This document shows, one piece after another, positions 1-9,768 of a stretch of 40,364 bases of DNA. The notes below the pieces were generated by a model, which did no database searches, was not told the origin of the DNA, and saw nothing but the letters and a program-made list of their open reading frames with translations. The DNA lies in NCBI RefSeq assembly GCF_012844305.1, contig NZ_JABANE010000082.1, forward strand, positions 1-40,364. Reading direction: 5' to 3'. Both the position numbers and the translations under genes were made by a program. How positions within the stretch are numbered: the first letter of the stretch is position 1; the number at the start of each line of letters is the position of its first letter. Origin of the DNA: Flammeovirga aprica JL-4 (GTDB lineage Bacteria; Bacteroidota; Bacteroidia; Cytophagales; Flammeovirgaceae).

Positions 1-44
1 AATAATTTTACGTAAAACACAGAATACATGAAAGTTATAAATGA

Positions 45-143
45 TTAACATTCATTACGAGGAACTCAGGAGAACGCTTTAATAAAGATGGGCAAAGAGG
101 TAGTGCTTGGAGATTTCAGATGTATATCCGCTATGATATTTAA
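45..143 (+). pseudogene. possible decayed 3' end of an outer-membrane protein gene
   Basis: After an in-frame TGA at 42-44, the plus strand reads 32 codons to a TAA at 141-143. The peptide ends in WRFQMYIRYDI, an alternating aromatic pattern typical of the last strand of a beta-barrel. No start codon or upstream coding frame is visible because the window begins here. This may be the degraded tail of a plus-strand gene or chance; I cannot separate the two. Confidence 0.2.
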
Positions 144-161
144 ACAACTTTTTTTAGTTGA

Positions 162-293
162 AATAATTAAGAGTTAAGAAGGAAGATTTAAGGTGGTTTG
201 TGTGGTGGTCTGCGATGATGTTGTAATAAAACTACATCACTTTTACAGACCACAACACGACTCACCTTAATTCTTCAGTCTTAACTCTTTATT
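162..293. repeat. long imperfect inverted repeat, possible terminator of the 2113-aa gene
   Basis: Arms of about 48 bases (162-212 and 246-293) are imperfect reverse complements: left GAGTTAAGAAGGAAGATTTA against right arm read backwards GAGTTAAGACTGAAGAATTA, both ending in GGTCTG at the inner side. A second small stem lies inside (GATGTTGT near 217, ACTACATC near 231). It begins about 17 bases past the stop of the large T9SS gene, so it could end that transcript. There is no clear T-tract. A related arm is found between urtB and urtC. Confidence 0.6.
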
Positions 294-310
294 TATCTAA
301 ATCAAACAGC

Positions 311-3300
311 TTATTGTACAATCAGGCGTTGAATACCAATACCGCTTTCAGTATTGACTTTCAAAATATAAACGCCAGTATTCAAGTTTGAAATATCTAT
401 TTTATACTGCTGCAAACCAGTAATATTCTCTACTTTCAAGACCTGTCCAGAAGATGAAACTACAACTAATTCCATTTCTCCTTCAATTGCCGGTACTCGT
501 AAAGTCACATTACCTTTAGCAGGGTTCGGGAACAGTTTCATTTCTTTTGAAAGCTCACTTTCCAGAGAAGTAGTTGGATCTGTTACGTTTCCTTCTTTAT
601 CCACTGTGAAAGTAATACTCATTGAGAACGCTTCATACATTGAAGTAGCCTCTGAAGATAATGTTACTTCATAAGTTCCAATCGTATTCAGTTTTAATGA
701 ATCACCTTCAATTACACCATCTCCAGAAACCATGCTGACTGTTAGTTCTACATTCTCATCTGTGATGAAATTAGGTAAGAAATAAGCACCTGTCTCAGTG
801 ATGTTATCAAAGAAATCTGTCTTATAACCTGCAATCAACATCTTATCAACTTCAATTGTGAATACAGAATCAAATGCTGAATAAGTATTGCTACCTGTAT
901 TGTAAGCTCTTATCAGCAATTCTCCAGGAGCATTGATTGTTAACGTTGTATCTGTAGATTGAATACCTTGTGATATTCCTTTGATTTTCATAGGAATACC
1001 CTGATCAGTAGTATAGTTTTCAGGAATTTCATAAACTCCTGTTGCTGTAATCATACTGATAAACTCTTCTTTTGCTAGTGATTGAGCAGTTTTATTGATC
1101 ACCATAAAGCTGATTGTTCCTGAGTATGCCTCATACATAGGTGTTGCTTCTGAAGTAAAGAAAACCTCATAGTAACCTACTTTATGAACAATTAAAGTAT
1201 TACCATCAATTACTGCATCTGCTGAGTTCATGCTTGGCGTAAGCACTACATTTTCAGCTGTCACAAATTCTGGCAATGTGTAAGTACCTGCTTTTTTCAC
1301 TGTATTGAAGAAGTCCGTGCTGTAAGTTGCAAGCGGTGATTTTTTGACATCAAGAGTTACTGTTGTATCAAGTGCCGCATAAATACTGTCACCTTCATTA
1401 TATACTCTCAGTTTTGTTTCTCCAGAAGCATTGATCGTCAGAGTATCATTATGAATTGACGCATTAGCAGATACCGCTTCCACGTTTAATGCTAGCCCTT
1501 GATCAGAACTGTAATCTGCTGGAATAATATATTCTCCAGTGGTAGATATTTCACTGATCAATCCATCTTTTAAGATCGTCTGCGTTGCTTTTTCTGCTAC
1601 AGAGAAAGTAATACTTGTAGAGTAAGCTTTATACTTCGAAGTAATACCAGATGAAAGCAATACTTCAAAATTACCAAGTGAATTAATTGTCAATCTATTG
1701 CCTAAAATCTCTCCATCACCTGAAACAAGACTTGCTGTTAATCTTACTCCCTCATTGGTCACAAATTCCGGCATTTGATACGATGCTATTGCTGTAACAC
1801 TATCAAAGAAAGTAGTTTCATAAGATGCCAGTGTCAACCTTTCTGTATTAAATGTCACTATGGAATCAAATGCGAAGTAGTTATCTGTCGCTTCATTGAA
1901 AAGTCTCAATTGCACTTCTCCTGCATTATAAATTGACAGGTTATTTCCTCTCACAATAACATTCCCTCCTACAGCTTGAACAGATAAAGGTAATCCTTGA
2001 TCTGTGCTATAATTAGCCGGGGTAGTATATTCACCAATTGTTGAGATACCGCTAATAAAGCCTTCTTGGTTAATCGTTTGATACTTTTGCAACACAAATG
2101 GAATTCTTGTAGAGAAAGCCTCATTGATCACTGTTGCTTCTGCTGAAAGTTCCACTTCAAAGCTTCCTTCACCATAAAGTCTCAATGTGTCCTCCTCGAT
2201 TTTTCCATTTCCTGAAATAAATCTTGGTGTTAATACGATTCCTCTTTCCGTAATAAACTCAGGCATTGTATAATTACCTTTATAAACCAGTGAACTGAAG
2301 AAGTCTGTTTCATAAGAAGCAATGTCTAGTTTTTCCACCTCAAAAGTGACTGTTGTATCAAAAGCAAAGTAATTATGATCTCCATTGTTATACACTCTTA
2401 ATGTAACGTCACCTGCCTCAGTAACTTGCAATGTATCATCTGTGATCACTACATTTTGAGTTAAAGCTTCAATAGTGGATAATACATTTTGATCCGTTCC
2501 ATAATCTTCTGGGATGATATATCTACCTGTAGTAGTAATATCACGGATAAATTCACGTTGATGCACCGACTGATAAGGATGATTGATAGATAGTGTAATC
2601 ACCGTATCCAAATCATAATAATAATAATTATCTCCAACGTTGGTTAAATGCAAACGAATATCGCCCGTAGAATGAATAATCATTTTATTGTCAGCTGTAA
2701 GTTCAGCATTTCCTTCTTCCAATTCTACGTGGAAAGCACGATCTTGATCTGTCCTAAACCTTGTTTTATCATCAAGTTCATATGTACCCGGAACAACAAG
2801 GTTTGAAATCAGGTTATTCAATGTCTGATCCTTTACTCTAACAGTATCCAATGACCATAGGAAACCTACTACCTCATTTGAATAGTAAATATCCCAATTG
2901 ATGAGCACTGAATCTTTAGCATTAAGTCTAAAATCTATATCAGTGTCGAAATAATCATAATACATTCTATTACCGCCACATTGATCATATACTCTTACTC
3001 TTGTTTTGCGATTAGAAACATCTTTTGAATTTAACTTTACAATTACATCTTCATCAGTCTTTAGTTTATACCATACATCTTTGTTATCATTGATAAAAAT
3101 CCCCTCTGATACTTCATAAGCTTCTTCGCATGAATTTGCTTTATAGAAAGTATAACCACTATCAACGCCCTTCCATGAACTGATATCAGCAATTTTTGTG
3201 TTGTTTGGTGTATTAACTAAATCTATTGTTCTTACAAATGTTTCTCCCTTAGCATTTACTTCTCGTAAACTATCTGTATAGGCTATTACAAATGAGAAAT

Positions 3301-6300
3301 TAACTGTATCTAGATCTTCATAAAATGTGATCTCATAGTGATCCTCTTCCTCATTATATTCCAATTGGTCATTATAACTTAAAAAATGATCCATATCACC
3401 TACTGCATATATCTCTGAAGTCCAAGGGAGAGTTCTAGGTACATTTTCAACTATTAATGTTTTTAATACCCTTGATTTTAATGTCCATTCAAAAGATTTT
3501 TCATTTGAATAATAGTTATCAACTTTAAGCAACAATGTCTCACCCTGATCAAGCTGATAAGTTAAACCATTATACCTCGATGCTGAAGCAACTGATTGAC
3601 CACCACATTCATCATAAATATAAAACCTATGGTATACATATGGTGCACTAAAAATTAGTTCTACATCTTCAACTGCTGTGTAGGTATACCACTGTTCCTT
3701 CAGCCCTTTAATATAAGTTCCGTCCTCAGTTATTTCTATTGCAGTCTCACAAGTATTTTCTACAGGTGGAATAGAATCCCAAGCGATAACAGGTGATAAT
3801 TCAGTATAATCATCATCAGTTGCAGGGTTGATTGTTCTAGTTACAGATTCTCCATCTGCATCAACCTCAAAAAAGAGATTTAGTTCATTAAGCTCAAAGT
3901 TAAAATTATACTCATTATAACTTTCTGATAGTACTAATTCGTAAACTCCACTTTCTTCTGTATCGTTTAATGTAAACCTCTGATTATAATAATTATTATT
4001 CAATTTTCCATAAGCACTAATTTCTACCCCTTCAGGAGTATTCTCTGGCACTGATCGTAGCACATAAGTTTTAAGATAGTTTGCTTGAAGCTCAAACTTA
4101 ATTGCCTCGTTTTTATTTGAATAATAATCCTCTAAACTAAAATAGATGACTTGTCCTTTATCTAATTTTAACGTTCTAGTGTGACTCGATGAGGAACTGT
4201 AAGAGGTGTATATACCCTCTCCACCACAAGCATCATATACTTTTAAACGTGACCCATTGCTATCGAATACTTTAATTTTCAGGTTCATTCTTCTATCTGC
4301 TGTAAAATGATACCACATTGAGGTATTTTCAACATAATGAACTTTTCCTAATTGTGTTTCTTTACTTTCTGCACAAGAATAATTTGGACTAGCGGCTGGA
4401 CTAGTTTTCCATGCCATTATATCCTCTATTGTATTTCGGCCTGACATTGTAGATAGATCCACACTTCTGACCACATACTCACCACTTGCATTAACTTCCG
4501 AAAATTCTCTGTATTTCCTCAAAGTGAAAAAATAATTAAATGATCCCAAAGATTTAGGAAGTCTTAATTCGTATTGCTTTGTAGTTGGGTTTAGCACTAA
4601 AGGATAAGAACGACTTGTAGAGTCATTGTTTGTTAATCCACCTACCGTATAGATTTCATTATTTTCAGGAGTATTATCCGGAATATTGTTGACTACTAAT
4701 GTTACTAACTCTCCTTTTTCCGTTAATTCATTTGAATATAATGTTAGATTAGGCCAATTCGAATTTGTTATTCTACATTTATATCTAGCTCCAATATTAT
4801 CAGCATATGAATAGGTATATGAAGATGATGTAGCACCACTGATAACAGACCCATTTCTATACCATGTATAGGTATTACCATCAGAAACATCTGTATTACT
4901 CAATGTAGTTGTCCCTTCAACAATATTCTGAGACATTAATAAATCATATTCTTCTTGATACCTGTAATCAATAGATGCACTTGAGATTGATCGAAAAGCA
5001 ATTAAATCATCAAAAGATAAACTATTACTTCTAATGTATAGATAACTTAGATTTGGTATATTATAAACACTCTCGGGAATAGTAGTAAATTTATTATTAC
5101 CTATATATAATGATCTTAGACTTGAACAATTCGCTAATTCTGATGGTAAGCTATTAATTTCTGTTCGGTCTAAAAATAAATATTCTAGATTGGTAAAATT
5201 TCCAATTTCAGATGGTATTGAAACTAAAGGGTTATTATTCAAGTTTAAGTACGTAAGATTTGGTAGACTATAAAGTGCTTGAGGAAATTCTTTGAATTCA
5301 CAATAATCTAGTCTTACATAGTTGAGTGAAGTGAGTGTACTTATGATATCATATGAAATCAAAGCATTGCTTCGGATAATTAGTCTTTCTAAGTTTAAAA
5401 GCTGACTGATTGATGAAGGAAAACCTTCTATGTAAGCATATTGCAAGTCAAGGGTTTTCAGGTCGGTTAAATACTGAATTTCTTCAGCAATAACGCTATT
5501 AAATTGATTATAGGAAAAGTCTATCACTGTAACTGTATAGTATGTATACCCTTTTTCATCAATTCTACTTTCTGTAGCTATACCGTACCAATCATTTACA
5601 GGAGCATCTGTCAACCAGTTTGATTGATTAGTCCAATTTTCACCATTATTTTTCTTGTAAATCGCTTCTAGTGCTTTATACTGTTGAGCTGGTATTCCAT
5701 TAAAATAAGGCTTTACGTCTACAATAATTTCAGTTGAAGTAGAAGTATATGAACCTGATTCCAGTACATTGACTTTAAGTTTTATTTCTTCATTTCCATC
5801 GATTACTGCATCTCTATTAAAGACCAATACATTACCTACCAACTTTACTTTATCACCTGCATTGACCAAAGAATAAAGGATACTAGCATTGGAGTTTGTT
5901 GTTCCTTCTATGGTAATACTATCACCTAACTCACCTGCATAAGACTCAGGAAAGTCATAAAGAAAACTCTTTTTCTTGCCAGAATTATCCAATAATATGG
6001 TTACCATAAATGTTTGTTGAGCAATAATTTCGTCATTTTCATCTTGCATTACTGCCAAAACTTCTTGACTACCTGTGGCACCTAAACCTTCAATTGTCTC
6101 TCCATCGATGCGAATCACACCATTGTTTTTTCCTGCTATAGAATACTTTACAGGGTAACGAGATATATAATTGTTAGAAGGAACCTTTTTTTCACCATAC
6201 CAAACAGAAAAATCTTCAATGGAAATATCATTCTTGTATTCTCTATCTTGGTTATCTTTTCCCGTTAAATTCCAATCAAATGCTCCTGACCCACCATAAA

Positions 6301-6652
6301 CGTCCCATTTGAAGTAAAGTGTTTCACCTTGATAATTTTTGACATTTAGAGTTACTTTAGACTGGGTTGTACCATTTGCATTTCTACTGTAAGCAATATA
6401 CCCTCCCCCACATCTGCTATATACATAAACTCTAGTATCTTTTGTGGTATGTCCTATACTTGAAAGCTCTAGAGTCTCCATGTCATCAGGTACTTGGTAG
6501 GAGAACCAATGTGGCTCAGGTATTTTGGTATTTATGCCAATCATAGCTTCTGTGGCATTATCACAGCTATATTGTGCATAAAGATTCAGCACACTAGCTA
6601 AGAAAAAGAGAACGCTAAAACCGCTTATTCTCAATAGTTTGTTTCTTTTCAT
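311..6652 (-). CDS. giant modular secreted protein with leucine-rich repeats and T9SS sorting domain
   Basis: 2113 residues. A signal peptide (residues 1-27, ending LYAQ) is followed by a PPC-like module with a conserved CGGG loop (28-130), cadherin/Ig-like sequence (130-320), leucine-rich repeats (about 327-555, opening with NNGENWTNQSNWL) and an Ig-like segment (565-650). Next come three CBM20-like modules (marker EVNAxGE) alternating with three more PPC-like modules (marker YDxCGG and YYSN). From about 1270 to 2015 there are four pairs of alternating Ig-like modules with a period near 165 residues (markers TDQG and EVxLSSEAT). The last 80 residues are a type A T9SS sorting domain: LFPNPAKGNVTLRV, then NLNTGVYILKV. 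Family knowledge says such proteins cross the outer membrane by T9SS and are anchored or released. Role is probably surface binding or adhesion; ligand unknown. No catalytic domain was recognised. Confidence 0.9.
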   Translation of the reverse strand: MKRNKLLRISGFSVLFFLASVLNLYAQYSCDNATEAMIGINTKIPEPHWFSYQVPDDMETLELSSIGHTTKDTRVYVYSRCGGGYIAYSRNANGTTQSKVTLNVKNYQGETLYFKWDVYGGSGAFDWNLTGKDNQDREYKNDISIEDFSVWYGEKKVPSNNYISRYPVKYSIAGKNNGVIRIDGETIEGLGATGSQEVLAVMQDENDEIIAQQTFMVTILLDNSGKKKSFLYDFPESYAGELGDSITIEGTTNSNASILYSLVNAGDKVKLVGNVLVFNRDAVIDGNEEIKLKVNVLESGSYTSTSTEIIVDVKPYFNGIPAQQYKALEAIYKKNNGENWTNQSNWLTDAPVNDWYGIATESRIDEKGYTYYTVTVIDFSYNQFNSVIAEEIQYLTDLKTLDLQYAYIEGFPSSISQLLNLERLIIRSNALISYDIISTLTSLNYVRLDYCEFKEFPQALYSLPNLTYLNLNNNPLVSIPSEIGNFTNLEYLFLDRTEINSLPSELANCSSLRSLYIGNNKFTTIPESVYNIPNLSYLYIRSNSLSFDDLIAFRSISSASIDYRYQEEYDLLMSQNIVEGTTTLSNTDVSDGNTYTWYRNGSVISGATSSSYTYSYADNIGARYKCRITNSNWPNLTLYSNELTEKGELVTLVVNNIPDNTPENNEIYTVGGLTNNDSTSRSYPLVLNPTTKQYELRLPKSLGSFNYFFTLRKYREFSEVNASGEYVVRSVDLSTMSGRNTIEDIMAWKTSPAASPNYSCAESKETQLGKVHYVENTSMWYHFTADRRMNLKIKVFDSNGSRLKVYDACGGEGIYTSYSSSSSHTRTLKLDKGQVIYFSLEDYYSNKNEAIKFELQANYLKTYVLRSVPENTPEGVEISAYGKLNNNYYNQRFTLNDTEESGVYELVLSESYNEYNFNFELNELNLFFEVDADGESVTRTINPATDDDYTELSPVIAWDSIPPVENTCETAIEITEDGTYIKGLKEQWYTYTAVEDVELIFSAPYVYHRFYIYDECGGQSVASASRYNGLTYQLDQGETLLLKVDNYYSNEKSFEWTLKSRVLKTLIVENVPRTLPWTSEIYAVGDMDHFLSYNDQLEYNEEEDHYEITFYEDLDTVNFSFVIAYTDSLREVNAKGETFVRTIDLVNTPNNTKIADISSWKGVDSGYTFYKANSCEEAYEVSEGIFINDNKDVWYKLKTDEDVIVKLNSKDVSNRKTRVRVYDQCGGNRMYYDYFDTDIDFRLNAKDSVLINWDIYYSNEVVGFLWSLDTVRVKDQTLNNLISNLVVPGTYELDDKTRFRTDQDRAFHVELEEGNAELTADNKMIIHSTGDIRLHLTNVGDNYYYYDLDTVITLSINHPYQSVHQREFIRDITTTGRYIIPEDYGTDQNVLSTIEALTQNVVITDDTLQVTEAGDVTLRVYNNGDHNYFAFDTTVTFEVEKLDIASYETDFFSSLVYKGNYTMPEFITERGIVLTPRFISGNGKIEEDTLRLYGEGSFEVELSAEATVINEAFSTRIPFVLQKYQTINQEGFISGISTIGEYTTPANYSTDQGLPLSVQAVGGNVIVRGNNLSIYNAGEVQLRLFNEATDNYFAFDSIVTFNTERLTLASYETTFFDSVTAIASYQMPEFVTNEGVRLTASLVSGDGEILGNRLTINSLGNFEVLLSSGITSKYKAYSTSITFSVAEKATQTILKDGLISEISTTGEYIIPADYSSDQGLALNVEAVSANASIHNDTLTINASGETKLRVYNEGDSIYAALDTTVTLDVKKSPLATYSTDFFNTVKKAGTYTLPEFVTAENVVLTPSMNSADAVIDGNTLIVHKVGYYEVFFTSEATPMYEAYSGTISFMVINKTAQSLAKEEFISMITATGVYEIPENYTTDQGIPMKIKGISQGIQSTDTTLTINAPGELLIRAYNTGSNTYSAFDSVFTIEVDKMLIAGYKTDFFDNITETGAYFLPNFITDENVELTVSMVSGDGVIEGDSLKLNTIGTYEVTLSSEATSMYEAFSMSITFTVDKEGNVTDPTTSLESELSKEMKLFPNPAKGNVTLRVPAIEGEMELVVVSSSGQVLKVENITGLQQYKIDISNLNTGVYILKVNTESGIGIQRLIVQ

Positions 6653-6803
6653 TTTTGAAAAAGAGTTAGAAAAATAATTTTGTTTTTAATTTGTACCAGC
6701 TAAAAATATACGGGTAGGAAACAACAGGGTGTTATACACCATAAACTATCTCTTGCTGTGAGATACTGTCTATCGTAAGAATATTTGCTTAGTACTTACT
6801 ACA

Positions 6804-7125
6804 TTGTAAACTAAATTATCGTCAACTTTCAATCGACATTTCTATGAGCTTTCAATGATCTTCTTTCAAGCTTCCTTCTTCTTCATTTTGTCTTGAAACA
6901 AAAACGAAGCAAAAAATTCAAGGCTTAGAAGTCAAAAGCTAAATTCCATTTCTTTCGCCTAAATGATTTTAAACTCGCTTTGCTCAAACAAGAAAATCAT
7001 TTTTAACGGCTCATTACATGAAATTCTTAACGCTTTTCCCTTCAAGGCCGGGAAAGTGCTACCAATCTACAATGGTAAAAAGTCCATTGGCTCAAATGTA
7101 AAGTGATAGTATACTTAGTTTACAA
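6804..7125. repeat. dispersed intergenic repeat R1, copy 1
   Basis: Homologous to 13958-14220 and 26061-26272. The shared core includes AAGTCAAAAGCTAAATTCCA, two stem-loops (H1 at 6881-6909, H2 with arms AAATGATTTT and AAAATCATTT at 6961-7002) and the end block CTTTTCCCTTCAAGGCC. This copy is bounded by an 11-bp perfect inverted pair, TTGTAAACTAA at 6804-6814 and TTAGTTTACAA at 7115-7125; the right partner is not seen in the other copies. No reading frame is kept among the copies, so it is probably non-coding. Confidence 0.75.
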
Positions 7126-7518
7126 GGTAATTACTGTCCTGTAAGCTCAATTCGTGAAGTTTTTTGCTTTCAGACGACATAACTACCCTGTTCCATGGCC
7201 CTGCTTTTCTCTTTTGAGAGTGTATTAACCATAAATAATAGAGAGAGTATTAATGTTATCTGTGTCGGTCATTACGAAATCTCCTTATTTCTTTGAGCAA
7301 AAAAGAACATTCATTTTGTTTACAGTACAGACACTTTTGTATGGCAATGATGTAAATTCTAGGACTTTTTGGGTACTGCAGATACTACTCCATAAATGAG
7401 ATTATGGGTATTGATACGGACATCAACAGTACTGTAAAGCTTGTTTGCATTATAAATCTATACTACCGTTAGTTTGCTTCTGATCCTAGTAGTTTACGTT
7501 AAACAAAAAGTGTATTTT
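7126..7518. other. spacer without a recognisable gene
   Basis: About 390 bases with stops in all frames. It has a weak hairpin-like remnant GAAATCTCCTTATTTC near 7275, similar to the second hairpin of the module at 26297-26356 (GAAATC, loop TCCT, GATTTC). Nothing else is supported. Confidence 0.5.
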
Positions 7519-7698
7519 TTAAATGATTTGATGCTTCACAATAGAAGCTGATTGGTGTGTTTGTGGCGAAAATTTATTTAGCCACAGCTTCAATGACTGA
7601 ACCGAAAGTCTGTTTTTTGCATGAAGAATGTTTAGTACACCAACTAATGAATAGAGAGAGCTAAAACAGCTCGTTCTCAATAGTTTGTCTAAATTCAT
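7519..7698 (-). pseudogene. decayed 5' end of a paralogue of the 2113-aa T9SS protein
   Basis: A 59-codon minus-strand frame begins MNLDKLLRTSCFSSLYSL and aligns with the signal peptide of the large protein (MKRNKLLRISGFSVLFFL), including the following VLN. Nucleotide similarity extends into the 5' leader: TCTCAATAGTTTGT, then CATTTTTGAAAAA, then GTTAGAA in both. After about 30 residues similarity fades and the frame ends at TAA. Most simply, a neighbouring duplicate lost everything but its start. Confidence 0.6.
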
Positions 7699-8098
7699 TT
7701 TTGAAAAAAGTTAGAATATTTTTTATATAATTTTGGAAATAGTGTTAGAAAAATATTTTATTTAAAGATTTTGCTTAAGCATTACAAATATAAATTAAAT
7801 CCGAAGATAATTCCTAAAATTCTCTTATGTTATATAATATTAACATAATTATTTTCAACAGATTAGAGGAAGAGAAAAGGCATTGTCTACTCTATTACAT
7901 GTTATAATAATAAGCTACTGAATTAAATTAAAAATGTATTACTTTTATTTTATCAAAATAGCCCTCTGATTTTTCTGACACTCCAATTCCGCATTATCTC
8001 ACTTCAAGTTCTCTTTCCAATACTTCAAGTCTACTTCAGTACGTATTTGTAAAATTAATCTTCTTGCTTTGCTCCCTATCTTTCCTACAAAAAACATT

Positions 8099-8965
8099 AT
8101 GAATATATTAATTACAGGAAGCAGTAGTGGATTTGGAAAACTAACAACAGAAACATTACTTGTTGAAGGCTACACCGTATTTGCTACTATGATAGGTGTT
8201 GCTACTTTTTCTAAAAAAGCAAAGGAAGAATTACAAACTTTTGCACAAAACACCAAAGGACACTTACATATTATGGAGCTAGATGTAACAAATCAAGACT
8301 CTATAAATAATGCAATAAATGAAATTTACAACATTGTAGATCAGATAGATGTACTGATCAACAATGCAGGTATTGGTGGAACAGGATGGACCGAAGCTTT
8401 TCCAGAATCACAATTCACAAAAATATTTGATGTCAACGTGTTTGGTGTGCAACGTATGATGCGTGCTGTATTGCCACAGATGAGAAAACGAAAAGAAGGA
8501 CTGATCATAAACCTTTCCAGTATTCAAGGTAGAGTGGTGTTTCCTTATTCTGGTATTTATACCGCCACTAAGTTTGCTGTAGAAGGACTGACGGAAAGTT
8601 ATCATTATGAGCTTTCACAATTTGGGATTGATGTGGTGATGGTACAGCCCGGCGGTTTTAAAACTAATTTCGAATCTGTTCAGTCTGGGCCACATGATCA
8701 GGAACGATTAGAAAGTTATGGAGAACTGATCAATGCACCGGATGAAGTTTGGGGTGCTCCTGACGAGGACAAAGACTTTTTACCTCATCCACAACCTGTG
8801 CCGGACGCAATTGTACAATTAATAGAAATGCCGAATGGAAAACGTCCGATCAGAACCACTGTTGATCCTTTGTTAAATTCTTTAGGTACTGCAGCAATAA
8901 ATGAGACAGCACTAAAAGCACAACAAGACTTAGCTACACATTTAGAGTGGAAAGTAACAGTTTAA
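8099..8965 (+). CDS. short-chain dehydrogenase/reductase (SDR family)
   Basis: 288 residues from ATG 8099; a TTG 30 bases upstream is open but would only add a non-conserved tail before the Rossmann strand. Classical SDR features are all visible: TGSSSGFG cofactor loop (residues 6-13), LDVT, NNAGIG, catalytic Ser near 141 (NLSSIQG), Tyr154 and Lys158 in YTATK, and the PGGFKTNF segment after the catalytic helix. Family knowledge: NAD(P)H-dependent oxidoreductase in the cytosol; substrate cannot be told from the sequence. The TGxxxGxG and NNAG spacing fits the classical family. It is a single gene, convergent with 9121-9717, with no operon partner. Confidence 0.9.
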   Translation: MNILITGSSSGFGKLTTETLLVEGYTVFATMIGVATFSKKAKEELQTFAQNTKGHLHIMELDVTNQDSINNAINEIYNIVDQIDVLINNAGIGGTGWTEAFPESQFTKIFDVNVFGVQRMMRAVLPQMRKRKEGLIINLSSIQGRVVFPYSGIYTATKFAVEGLTESYHYELSQFGIDVVMVQPGGFKTNFESVQSGPHDQERLESYGELINAPDEVWGAPDEDKDFLPHPQPVPDAIVQLIEMPNGKRPIRTTVDPLLNSLGTAAINETALKAQQDLATHLEWKVTV

Positions 8966-9145
8966 AACATCAATTTGTGAATAACTTTATATAAAAATGT
9001 TGATAACTCAATATCAAATTAAAGTTATTCACAAATTTAGACTTATTCACAGACTTATTCACAATTAACCACTTGCTTGTGAACATTTTCAAATAACCCT
9101 TTTCATTATAGAATTGAAGGCTATTTTTCTTCAGAGTTATCAACA
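8966..9145. other. cluster of DnaA-box-like 9-mers with 16-bp inverted repeat
   Basis: Between convergent genes, six 9-mers resemble the DnaA box (relaxed TTWTNCACA or one change from TTATCCACA). TTATTCACA occurs at 9025-9033, 9043-9051 and 9055-9063 on plus and at 8976-8984 on minus. TTATCAACA occurs at 8998-9006 on minus and at 9137-9145 on plus, the last inside the 3' end of the next gene. Two of these lie in a perfect 16-bp inverted repeat (TTTGTGAATAACTTTA, 8974-8989 and 9018-9033). The spacer is very AT-rich. It could be a replication origin or DnaA-titration site, or a bidirectional terminator. No T-tract follows either arm. Confidence 0.45.
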
Positions 9146-9717
9146 TCTTTAAATAAAAAAGGATAAGTTTTCGACTCCCAATTGTTAATTTCTTCCTTTA
9201 GAAGTTTCTTAATTTCTATATTATCCTCATATTTCAACAATGCTCTTCTGTACGTTTGCTTTAAATAATCTCTTATCCAAGCCGTTGTCGCTCCTCCATC
9301 ACTCAGCACTTCCACAGCTGTTTCTTGTGCAAGACTTTTCCCTTTCCATTCTTGATCATAATTCCAAACATCCGACAGCATGACCACATAGCGTATAAAC
9401 TCAAAAGTGGGCACAGTCTTGAATTCAACAATATGATACCCTTCTTTTGTGTCTTTTCTGACATTCACTCTTGATTTTATATTCTGTAAAAAAGGCAGCT
9501 GAAAGGAGGAAACTCTTAATTTGATACTCGGAATATTATCTTTCATAAAGGCTGCATCAGGTGTAGACCTAAATTGAAAATCAGGAACTACAACTCCTAC
9601 AAAAGATTGAATTGCATACTGAAACTCATCTTTCAATTGCTTTATTTTTCTTTGTTGCTGTTTGTTATCCGCTTTAAGAAACTCCTTTCTCTTGGTTATC
9701 GATCTGATTCCCTCCAC
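9121..9717 (-). CDS. hypothetical protein, 3' half of a frame split by TAA
   Basis: 198 residues from a GTG at 9717; I do not recognise the family. The N-terminus is charged and helical, with KQQQRKIKQL suggesting a short coiled coil; it has no signal peptide or membrane segment, so it is probably cytosolic. The same frame stays open for 17 codons upstream of the GTG (including ELPDSIGYKN and ISIIEVE), right up to the TAA at 9769-9771 that ends the preceding gene. No ATG is in frame in that stretch. It may therefore be the second half of one 436-codon gene broken by a nonsense codon, or be translated by reinitiation. Confidence 0.55.
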   Translation of the reverse strand: MEGIRSITKRKEFLKADNKQQQRKIKQLKDEFQYAIQSFVGVVVPDFQFRSTPDAAFMKDNIPSIKLRVSSFQLPFLQNIKSRVNVRKDTKEGYHIVEFKTVPTFEFIRYVVMLSDVWNYDQEWKGKSLAQETAVEVLSDGGATTAWIRDYLKQTYRRALLKYEDNIEIKKLLKEEINNWESKTYPFLFKDVDNSEEK

Positions 9718-9768
9718 CTCTATGATGGATATATTTTTATAACCAATACTGTCAGGAAGTTCATTTTT

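Noticed and set aside
7340..7445. Short minus-strand frame reading IYNANKLYSTVDVRINTHN
   Set aside because: Only about 32 codons between stops, with no start codon of its own, family or similarity to neighbours; not enough to call a gene fragment.
8408..8605. Open frame antisense to the dehydrogenase
   Set aside because: Entirely inside a clear SDR gene with no family features of its own; typical shadow frame, as are the many others over ureC, urtA, the porin and the CHAT gene.
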